Assembly (NCBI GenBank): GCA_001783465.1
Contig: MFMI01000008.1
Coordinates: forward strand, 26,990-46,953
Source of the DNA: Candidatus Kaiserbacteria bacterium RIFCSPLOWO2_02_FULL_54_13
Lineage (GTDB): Bacteria; Patescibacteriota; Minisyncoccia; Phycocordibacterales; Phycocordibacteraceae
Length of the DNA: 19,964 bases
Reading direction: 5' to 3'
The notes under the pieces were generated by a model that was not told the origin of the DNA, made no database searches, and worked only from the letters and a program-made list of their open reading frames with translations. Shown here one piece after another: positions 13,550 to 19,625 of the stretch. The translations under genes and the position numbers were made by a program. The stretch's first letter is position 1, and every line of letters begins with the position of its first letter.

Positions 13550-14953
13550 ATGCCGCCGCTTCCTTACCTAGAGGCCCTCACAGACCTGAAGAAAGATATC
13601 ACGAACAAGCTCGGTATTCGGTTTGACCCGTGGCCGCTCTTTACGCTTTGTCTCGCGGTACTTCTTACCGCGTTTATATTCATGCCCAGACAGGTTTCCC
13701 TCGCCTTCTCCCTGGCGTTGTTTTTGTCACCGGTGTGGTTGCCATTTCTTCTTCGCTATGGAGCTGTGAAGCTGTGGTATGTGCACAAGCGTTCGGAGTT
13801 TATTGCCAAGCAGACCTATATCCTCCTTGAAATGAAACCACCGCGCAATCTGGTGAAAACGCCGCTGGCGATGGAAGCATTTCTTGCGGGTATACATCTT
13901 ACGGGAGGAGAGTCAACGTGGTATGCGCGATTCAAGGGCGGCGTACGGCCGTTTTATTCTCTTGAGATAGCCTCGTTTGAAGGGCAAATACATTTCTACA
14001 TATGGACGCGCGCAAATCTGCGCAGGATTATTGAAGGACAGCTATACGCGCAGTACCCCGGTATGCAGGTGGTTGAGGCTCCCGATTACACCCGGCTCAT
14101 ATCCGCAAAACCAGAAGAGTGGCTTATTTGGGGATGTGATTTCTCGTCCACCAATAAGAATCCGATACCTATTAAGACATATGTTGAATATCAGCTTGAT
14201 ACAGTGCAGAAAGAGCCGGAACAGGTTGACCCACTTTCAAACCTTATAGAGTTTATGAGTTCTATCGGGAAGGGGGAGCACATCTGGCTTCAGTTCATCA
14301 TCCGCACGCACAATGGCGAACGGTACGGCGCCACGCCGGGCGGCAAGACCAGTACGAGACGCAATGAAGAAGGCAGGCCGTACACGTGGCGAGACGAAGG
14401 GAAGGAGATTATAGAAGCGATGCGCAAGAAGACCCGCAGTCCATACATTGACCCGATAAGCGGCAAGGAGATGGCGGGGTTCCCGAATCCGACCAAGGGA
14501 GAATCGGAGTTGATGGGCGCTATTGACCGCAACACTGCAAAGCTCGCCTTTGATGTCGGCATACGAGGCATCTATATAACGAAGCCGGAGAAGTTCAACA
14601 TCGCCATGGTCACGCACATGGTAGGCCTCTTCAAGCCGTTTAGTACAGGCGAAGGAGGCTGGAATGGCATCAATTCTACAAAGTGGATGAAACGGTTTGA
14701 CGATTATCCCTGGGAAATCGGCGTTCCGAAGCGGAAGGACCACTACCGCCGCAAGCTTGTCCAAGCCTTCCGCCGCCGCCAATTCTTCTATGACCCGTTC
14801 TTTCATGACGGCTTATTCGGGGATGAAACGATGATATTGAGCACCGAGGAGCTCGCGACCGTCTTCCATATTCCTTCAGGGTCCGTCCAGGCGCCGGGTC
14901 TGGCTCGCATCCATTCAACACGGTACGAGGCGCCTGCCGATTTGCCGGTCTGA
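13550..14953 (+). CDS. Membrane protein resembling the N-terminal half of VirB4/HerA-like ATPases (DUF8128-like)
   Basis: This 467-residue protein has two N-terminal membrane helices (about 29-46 and 50-69) and a large cytoplasmic part. Motifs such as LLEMKPPRNLVKTPLAMEAFL and a C-terminal STEELATVFHIPSGSVQAPG resemble a patescibacterial family in which this module precedes a DUF87/HerA-type AAA ATPase linked to conjugation-like secretion. The name DUF8128 is from memory. The protein stops just where the ATPase would begin, no Walker motif is present, and the following gene is mltG, so the ATPase is either encoded elsewhere or lost. ATG 13550 is favoured over TTG 13544 because of the extended -10 box 6 nt upstream. 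The function is unknown; a membrane channel or DNA-translocation role is inference. Confidence 0.65.
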   Translation: MPPLPYLEALTDLKKDITNKLGIRFDPWPLFTLCLAVLLTAFIFMPRQVSLAFSLALFLSPVWLPFLLRYGAVKLWYVHKRSEFIAKQTYILLEMKPPRNLVKTPLAMEAFLAGIHLTGGESTWYARFKGGVRPFYSLEIASFEGQIHFYIWTRANLRRIIEGQLYAQYPGMQVVEAPDYTRLISAKPEEWLIWGCDFSSTNKNPIPIKTYVEYQLDTVQKEPEQVDPLSNLIEFMSSIGKGEHIWLQFIIRTHNGERYGATPGGKTSTRRNEEGRPYTWRDEGKEIIEAMRKKTRSPYIDPISGKEMAGFPNPTKGESELMGAIDRNTAKLAFDVGIRGIYITKPEKFNIAMVTHMVGLFKPFSTGEGGWNGINSTKWMKRFDDYPWEIGVPKRKDHYRRKLVQAFRRRQFFYDPFFHDGLFGDETMILSTEELATVFHIPSGSVQAPGLARIHSTRYEAPADLPV

Positions 14954-14958
14954 ATTGC

Positions 14959-15029
14959 ATGTATCCCGTTAGAGACAAGAACTTGGAAAGTTCAGGCTCG
15001 CCTTCGGCGAGCGTCTCTAACGGGATGGA
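14959..15029. repeat. Hairpin element C (CCCGTTAGA family), three-way-junction shape
   Basis: Arms 14963-14976 and 15013-15026 pair perfectly over 14 bp (core CCCGTTAGAGAC/GTCTCTAACGGG). Inside are two abutting hairpins: GAACTT/AAGTTC (14979-14993) and GCTCGCC/GGCGAGC (14996-15012). Nearly every base is paired, giving a compact three-way junction. The A and T of the mltG start codon lie in the outer stem. The flanks ATGTA (14959-14963) and ATGGA (15025-15029) match in 4 of 5 positions. Confidence 0.75.
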
Positions 15030-15978
15030 ATTTTTCAAACGATATATATCGTGGGCGGCGCCGTTCGCGCTCGCGGGATTTCTTTTCATCGGATATGTTC
15101 TCGCGTTTGCGCCCCCGCAAGACTTTCTCTCGGGAAGTATTGTAGTTGTCGCGCGCGGAACAGGGGTGTCCGAAGTTGCACGGGAACTCTCTGATGCGCA
15201 CATCATCAAACACCCGGCAGTCCTGCAGTTCGTCCTGCGCGCGTCGGGCGCGAGCGCTCGTGTACGGTCTGGCGCATATCTCTTCAGTACACCCGAGAAC
15301 GTGCTTGTGATTGCGCAACGGCTGGCAACAGGTGACTATAATATTCCCCCGGTCCGCATCACATTCCCAGAGGGAATCACCGTACGCGACATAGCAGCAA
15401 GGGTCAGCAATACATTGCCTCTCATATCCGCAGAGGATTTCATCTCGGCAGGGAAGCCGTACGAAGGGTATCTCTTCCCCGATACCTATTTCTTCCCTCC
15501 AAGCTATACGGCCGCGCCGCTCATTGACGCGATGCGGAAAAACTTTGATGCAAAAATAGCGACGCTCTCTGATGACATACAAGCATCCGGGCACTCGCTC
15601 TCCGATATCATCATCATGGCGTCTCTTATTGAGAAGGAAGTGCGCACGGTTGAAAATCGACGCATCGTCGCCGGCATTCTCTGGTCCCGCCTCGCGCTCG
15701 GGATGCCGCTCCAGGTGGACGCGGTCTTCGGCTACATCTTTAACCGCGATACGTATTCGCCACCGCTTGCAGACCTCAAGGTGGATTCGCCCTACAACAC
15801 CTATACGCACAAAGGACTTCCGCCAGGGCCGATAAACAATCCCGGTCTCGCGAGCATCCAAGCAGTCCTGCATCCAACGAAGACGGACTACCTCTACTAC
15901 CTCGTGGACAAAAACGGCGTCATATACTACGCCACCACCTACGCCGCCCACCAAGCTAACCGACATGAACCCCATTAG
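15025..15978 (+). CDS. mltG: Endolytic transglycosylase MltG (YceG-like)
   Basis: This 317-residue enzyme cuts nascent peptidoglycan glycan strands and ends their elongation. A short cytoplasmic N-terminus and one membrane helix (about 12-28) precede a LysM-like region (about 36-105) and the catalytic domain. Conserved blocks are YEGYLFPDTYFF (146-157), MASLIEKEV (198-206), with Glu203 at the position of the catalytic glutamate, PLQVDAVFGYI (228-238) and the signature SPYNTYTHKGLPPGPINNPG (255-274). ATG 15025 is chosen because the upstream ATG 14959 would translate the whole of hairpin element C. The start codon is at the foot of that hairpin, which could limit translation. The stop codon TAG lies inside hairpin element D. 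Confidence 0.93.
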   Translation: MEFFKRYISWAAPFALAGFLFIGYVLAFAPPQDFLSGSIVVVARGTGVSEVARELSDAHIIKHPAVLQFVLRASGASARVRSGAYLFSTPENVLVIAQRLATGDYNIPPVRITFPEGITVRDIAARVSNTLPLISAEDFISAGKPYEGYLFPDTYFFPPSYTAAPLIDAMRKNFDAKIATLSDDIQASGHSLSDIIIMASLIEKEVRTVENRRIVAGILWSRLALGMPLQVDAVFGYIFNRDTYSPPLADLKVDSPYNTYTHKGLPPGPINNPGLASIQAVLHPTKTDYLYYLVDKNGVIYYATTYAAHQANRHEPH

Positions 15979-16019
15979 AAATAACGAACGCGCAGATATG
16001 CGTTCTATTTCTAACGGGG
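15970..16019. repeat. Hairpin element D (CCCGTTAGA family)
   Basis: Arms CCCCATTAGAAATA (15970-15983) and TATTTCTAACGGGG (16006-16019) match at 13 of 14 positions. After a 2-nt bulge the stem continues with GAACGC (15986-15991) and GCGTTC (16000-16005), leaving an 8-nt loop. The left arm carries the mltG stop codon, and the right arm is translated as part of mnmA. No flanking direct repeat is evident. Confidence 0.7.
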
Positions 16020-16924
16020 CAAGGATATTTGTTGGATTATCGGGAGGTGTTGATTCCGCCGTGTCGGCGGTCTTGTTAAAAAATGCCGGAGCGGAAGTGA
16101 CGGGAGTTTTTATAAAAGGCTGGTATCCGCCGGAGATGCCGTGCACATGGGCAGAGGAGCGCAGGGATGCAATGCGGGTGGCGGCGCGGCTTCATATCCC
16201 ATTTCGCACGTTTGACGCGAGCGTCGAATATAAAAAAGGAGTGATTGACTACTTGCTCGCTGAATATCGCGCAGGGCGAACACCGAACACGGACGTGATG
16301 TGCAATAGAGAGGTGAAGTTCGGCGCGTTCTACCGCTTCGCGAAGGCACAGGGCGCGGATGCCATCGCGACGGGGCATTACCGGAGCGGAGGGAAAGACC
16401 AGAGTTATTTCTTGTGGGCGGTGCCGAAAGATATTTTGGATACGGTCATCTTTCCGGTAGGAAATATGGAGAAAGATGAAGTGCGCGCACTTGCGAAGAA
16501 ATATAATCTGCCGGTGGCAGAGAAGAAAGACAGCCAGGGCATCTGCTTCCTCGGGAGCGTGTCAGTAGAAGAATTTTTAAAAAAAGAATTGGGCGACGAC
16601 AATCCGGCGCTTCTCTATACCATCGGTCAGCGAATTGAGGGAGGGTATGTCGTCGGGAAAGACGTAGAGAAAAAAGAAATTAAAATTGCAAAAACGCGCG
16701 TCGGAGGCGCGCGCGAGGTTCGTTTTACTGATGCGAATTGGTTCAGTGAGCCCGCACAGGCGACCGAAGCGCAGTATCGCTATCGCGGCTCGCGTATGCG
16801 CGGGCGCATTGAAGGAGACATTTTCATCAGTGCTCATCCGCTCCCCGATATTCCCGCTCCCGGCCAATCGCTCGTCTTCTACCGCGACGGCGAACTCATC
16901 GGGGGTGGTATTATAACGGTATGA
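15998..16924 (+). CDS. mnmA: tRNA-specific 2-thiouridylase MnmA (short form)
   Basis: MnmA activates the wobble uridine of Lys, Glu and Gln tRNAs with ATP and inserts sulfur. The PP-loop SGGVDS is at 15-20, the first catalytic cysteine is C102 (NTDVMCNREVKFG), ATGHYR is at 124-129, the second cysteine is C183 (DSQGICFLG), YTIGQR is at 207-212, and a C-terminal beta-barrel ends in PGQSLVFY. At 308 residues it is about 60 shorter than E. coli MnmA. The segment between FL and YTIGQR, normally with PGxxxxxDGxxxGxHxG, is almost absent. ATG 15998 is the likeliest start, but ATG 15965 is also in frame; with either, residues before RIFVGLSGG come from hairpin element D. It may have lost its original start codon to that element. 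Confidence 0.9.
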   Translation: MRSISNGARIFVGLSGGVDSAVSAVLLKNAGAEVTGVFIKGWYPPEMPCTWAEERRDAMRVAARLHIPFRTFDASVEYKKGVIDYLLAEYRAGRTPNTDVMCNREVKFGAFYRFAKAQGADAIATGHYRSGGKDQSYFLWAVPKDILDTVIFPVGNMEKDEVRALAKKYNLPVAEKKDSQGICFLGSVSVEEFLKKELGDDNPALLYTIGQRIEGGYVVGKDVEKKEIKIAKTRVGGAREVRFTDANWFSEPAQATEAQYRYRGSRMRGRIEGDIFISAHPLPDIPAPGQSLVFYRDGELIGGGIITV

Positions 16925-17046
16925 GTCCCGTTAGAAATCGCGGACTCGAGACCCGGCAATTGCGGGAGGTCGAGTTTATAAACCCTAATCAAATAGGAGC
17001 TTGGTCCTTACACAGAAGGTCCGAGTCCTATTTCTAACGGGATGAG
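16921..17046. repeat. Hairpin element E (CCCGTTAGA family) with flanking direct repeats
   Basis: Arms TCCCGTTAGAAAT (16926-16938) and ATTTCTAACGGGA (17030-17042) pair perfectly over 13 bp. A second stem GGACTCG/CGAGTCC (16942-16948 and 17022-17028) continues inward. Further hairpins include ACCCG/CGGG around GCAATTG (16951-16966) and GGTCCTT/AAGGTCC near 17003-17022. TGAG flanks both arms (16922-16925 and 17043-17046), and ATGAG appears on both sides shifted by one base. This is the largest member of the set. No open frame is seen inside. Confidence 0.75.
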
Positions 17047-17473
17047 CCATATACGCCTTTGGACTTCTGCGGCTATCATCGCTGTTGTCATCATCGTCGG
17101 TTTTGTGCTCTCGGTGCCACACACGCGCGATGTCCCGCGCCCGACCGACATTGAAGAACAGGCGCCATCGGTACCGGGCGTCGCGCTTCATGACTCATTC
17201 AAAAAAGGCGTTCATACGATTACCGGCTCGCTTATGGCACCGAACGCCTGTACGACGGTCACCGCCACGGCCGAGGTGGCCGGTTCTGCACCAGACACCG
17301 AGAGCCTGCCCGCGCAGGCAGGCATCCTCATTTCTATCTCTATGCCAGAAGATACCGGCGTTTGTCTCCAGCTCCCGACGCGCGCAAATTTCTCTGTGAC
17401 GGTTAAGGCAGACGCCGGTCTGCCGATACGGGCGACGGTCAACGGCCTCGCGGCGACTATCGCCTCGTCATGA
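17042..17473 (+). CDS. Small membrane-anchored secreted protein, unknown function
   Basis: This 143-residue protein has one N-terminal membrane segment (about 7-25, AAIIAVVIIVGFVLSV) and no lipobox cysteine, so it is probably an uncleaved anchor with the rest outside. The outer domain looks like a beta-sandwich: VHTITGSLMAPNACTTVTATAEV, ILISISM, VCLQLPTRANFSVTVKA and IRATVNG, with cysteines 70 and 108 placed for a disulfide. A loop at 88-95 is encoded by a small palindrome (GCCTGC/GCAGGC, 17304-17319). ATG 17042 is the last paired base region of hairpin element E. The stop overlaps the next start as ATGA, coupling it to the nuclease gene. Similar proteins seem to occur in other CPR genomes (from memory), but no function is known. 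Confidence 0.7.
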   Translation: MSHIRLWTSAAIIAVVIIVGFVLSVPHTRDVPRPTDIEEQAPSVPGVALHDSFKKGVHTITGSLMAPNACTTVTATAEVAGSAPDTESLPAQAGILISISMPEDTGVCLQLPTRANFSVTVKADAGLPIRATVNGLAATIASS

Positions 17474-18351
17474 CCCTCCTTCGCCAAAACTTCGGAGAGC
17501 AGGTTCTCCCGACTATCATAAAGGCGGACGGGACACAGGAAGTATTTGACCCCGAACGCCTCGTCACATCGCTCATACGCGCGGGAGCGGGCGCGTACAC
17601 GGCAGAACGCATCGCGAAGACCATCACTGACACAGTGGTGCCCGGCGCCGCCTCTCACGAGATATACTCGCGCGCTTTTACACTTCTGCGGAAGGAGGCA
17701 CGACCGGTCGCCGCGCGTTATGCGCTCCGCCGCGCACTCTTAGAACTCGGCCCATCGGGGCATCCATTTGAAGACTTCATTTCTCACCTCTATCGCGCCG
17801 AGGGCTGGCAGGTGGAGACGCGCAAGCTCATACGGGGGAAATGCGTTCAACACGAAGTTGATTTCTACGCATCACACAGAGACCAGAACGAATTTCTCGC
17901 CGCTGAACTCAAATATCATAACGACCCGAGCTATAAGACTGACTTGAAGGTGGCACTCTACGTGAAGAGCCGCTTTGACGACATCTTCGCCTGCGACTCG
18001 TCAATACGCGAATGCCCGATTGATCGCGGCATCCTCATCACGAACACGAAGTTCACCTCCGAGGCTATCGCATATGCGCAGTGTTCTGGCGTAGAACTCT
18101 TGGGCTGGGGCTATCCCGCCGACAATAACCTGTTTATGCGCATGAGCCGCGCGAAAGTGTATCCGATTACTGCGCTCACCGGATTCTCGCAGGCCGAGAA
18201 GCGCATGCTTATCGAGCGCGGGACGATTACCGTTGACGACATGGTACAAGACCGCCGCGCGCTTGACCCGCTTCATTTGCCGAGCGAGAAGGTGGGCGAA
18301 ATTATCGCCGAGGCCGAAGGCCTCCTCTCTATCCCGCATTCCGATTCGTGA
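17470..18351 (+). CDS. ATP-cone / PD-(D/E)XK nuclease fusion protein
   Basis: This 293-residue protein has an ATP-cone nucleotide-binding domain at about 14-95 (IIKADGTQEVFDPERLVTSL; IYSRAFTLLRKEARPVAARY), the type that senses ATP/dATP in NrdR and ribonucleotide reductases. An Mrr-like restriction-endonuclease domain follows (about 98-215), starting GHPFEDFISHLYRAEGW. Its likely catalytic residues are Asp131 (HEVDFYA) and Glu146-x-Lys148 (AAELKYH). The C-terminal 50 residues (ALTGFSQAEKRMLIERG, LPSEKVGEIIAEAEG) look like a helix-hairpin-helix pair. The start overlaps the previous stop (ATGA). The 3' end overlaps the convergent Mur ligase gene by 23 nt. A nucleotide-regulated DNA nuclease is likely; whether it serves defence or repair is unknown. 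Confidence 0.8.
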   Translation: MTLLRQNFGEQVLPTIIKADGTQEVFDPERLVTSLIRAGAGAYTAERIAKTITDTVVPGAASHEIYSRAFTLLRKEARPVAARYALRRALLELGPSGHPFEDFISHLYRAEGWQVETRKLIRGKCVQHEVDFYASHRDQNEFLAAELKYHNDPSYKTDLKVALYVKSRFDDIFACDSSIRECPIDRGILITNTKFTSEAIAYAQCSGVELLGWGYPADNNLFMRMSRAKVYPITALTGFSQAEKRMLIERGTITVDDMVQDRRALDPLHLPSEKVGEIIAEAEGLLSIPHSDS

Positions 18352-19603
18352 GCCGCGCTAATTCTTCGCGCGCAACGCTCGCGTCATTCCATGGTAGCAT
18401 CGCGCCCTTGGGTCCCATGATGTAGTGATTGTCGCCCTTGCCGGTGATGAACACCGCTGAACCTTTTTCTGCCATGCGAAAAGCTCTTTGCAGGGCGGCA
18501 CGCCGGTCAAGAATGATTTCGTACGAGTGGTCCCGTATCCCCTCCGCGACGTCCCGGGCGATATCGCCCGGGTCTTCGTCGTAAGGGTCCTCGGTCGTGA
18601 GAATGATATGCTCGCAGTGCATGTCCGCGACTCCTCCCATCACCTTGCGTTTCGCGACATCGCGCCCGCCGCCTGTCCCGCCCATAATGCAAATCTTTTT
18701 TGCGTTTGCATACACGCCGAGCGCGCGGTCAAGCGAATCGGCGGTGTGGGCATAATCAACGATGACTGAAAAATTCTGTCCTTCGTCCACGCGCTCCATT
18801 CTCCCGGAGACAAACGTGAATTTCTCAAGCGCGCTCCGTATGGTTTCTGTAGAAATACCGCGACCTTCGGCGAAGGTTGCGGCCGCGAGCGCGTTCATAA
18901 TATTGAATTTTCCGGGAAGCTTCAGGTGAATGGGTTCCCCGCGCCACGCGAACTCGCTCCCGTCGGCGTCAGTGGTGAAGGGGAGCGCGTCAGAAATCCC
19001 GTATGAGAGTTTTGTGCCGGCGCGGACAGCGAGGAATCTCCCCGCTTCAGAATCGTCTCGGTTCACGATGATAGCATGCTTGCTCGCATCGCCATGTTCA
19101 AGTGTTCGCGCGAGACTCACCTTCGCGTCTACGTAGTTCTCATATGAGCCGTGCGACTCAATATGTTCCGGCGAGAGATTGGTGAAAATGAGGGCGTCCA
19201 GGTCTATGAAGGCGTGACGGAACTGTTTCGCGCCCTCGGAGGTCATCTCCAGCACCGCGTACGCGCATCGCGCATCAACAGCCTTTTTCAAGAATTGCTG
19301 GAGGCGAGTTCTGCCGAACATGCTTTGATTTTTCACATTCACTTCGCTCCGACCGGCAATCTTCAATTGGTTCGTATTCGCGAGCGCGACTCGAAGACCG
19401 GCCTCCTCGCATATCGCGGCGACCAATTCAACGGTGGTTGTCTTGCCCTTGGTGCCGGTAACGCCGACTACGTAGAGCTTCCTTGACGGGAAGCGATACC
19501 AGAGAGCGCCGATGCTGGCGAGCAGGTAGTGATACGCCGGCTGTGTCGCTTCGAAAAGCGCTTTGGGGATGAAGAATTTCACCGCCCGGAGAAATTTTTC
19601 CAT
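18329..19603 (-). CDS. Mur ligase, MurE-like, lacking the N-terminal UDP-binding domain
   Basis: This 424-residue ATP-dependent amide ligase probably adds the third residue to a UDP-MurNAc dipeptide or acts on a related wall precursor. The P-loop GVTGTKGKTTT lies at 47-57, TNLSPEHIESHGS at 141-153 and DAKVSLA with the likely carbamylated Lys161 at 159-165. PGKFNIMNALAA, SGRMERV and DYAHTADSL follow. In place of the MurE specificity loop DNPRxEDP it has TEDPYDEDP, so the added amino acid cannot be predicted. True MurE has about 490 residues and a first domain binding UDP; here only an amphipathic helical stretch (about 1-42) precedes the ATPase. The promoter overlaps that of the divergent gene at 19626. 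The 3' end overlaps the convergent nuclease gene. Confidence 0.85.
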   Translation of the reverse strand: MEKFLRAVKFFIPKALFEATQPAYHYLLASIGALWYRFPSRKLYVVGVTGTKGKTTTVELVAAICEEAGLRVALANTNQLKIAGRSEVNVKNQSMFGRTRLQQFLKKAVDARCAYAVLEMTSEGAKQFRHAFIDLDALIFTNLSPEHIESHGSYENYVDAKVSLARTLEHGDASKHAIIVNRDDSEAGRFLAVRAGTKLSYGISDALPFTTDADGSEFAWRGEPIHLKLPGKFNIMNALAAATFAEGRGISTETIRSALEKFTFVSGRMERVDEGQNFSVIVDYAHTADSLDRALGVYANAKKICIMGGTGGGRDVAKRKVMGGVADMHCEHIILTTEDPYDEDPGDIARDVAEGIRDHSYEIILDRRAALQRAFRMAEKGSAVFITGKGDNHYIMGPKGAMLPWNDASVAREELARLTNRNAG

Positions 19604-19606
19604 GCG

Positions 19607-19616
19607 TGTTATAGTA
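19607..19616. promoter_or_regulatory. Overlapping divergent -10 boxes
   Basis: On the plus strand TGTTATAGT (TG 19607-19608, TATAGT 19610-19615) lies 10 nt before ATG 19626. On the minus strand TACTAT (19616-19611) lies 7 nt before ATG 19603. Both genes would therefore have leaderless or nearly leaderless mRNAs, starting from a shared 22-nt gap where only one polymerase can bind at a time. Confidence 0.55.
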
Positions 19617-19625
19617 GCTTATCAC

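Noticed and set aside
14959..15024. Longer MltG starting at ATG 14959
   Set aside because: It would add 22 residues encoded entirely by hairpin element C and place non-native sequence before the membrane anchor. ATG 15025 gives a normal MltG N-terminus.
14992..16146. 384-codon minus-strand open frame across mltG
   Set aside because: It is antisense to mltG, crosses two hairpin elements and shows no protein-family features.
12264..17046. Integron attC sites / gene cassettes, because the arms contain GTTAGA and TCTAAC
   Set aside because: attC sites have the AAC...GTT cores in the opposite orientation and match GTTRRRY. Here the Y position fails, no integrase is visible, and the genes between are housekeeping genes.
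12264..17046. Rho-independent terminators as the explanation of the four hairpin elements
   Set aside because: None is followed by a T tract, two place a start codon in or directly after the right arm, and the arm sequence is conserved, which terminators do not need.
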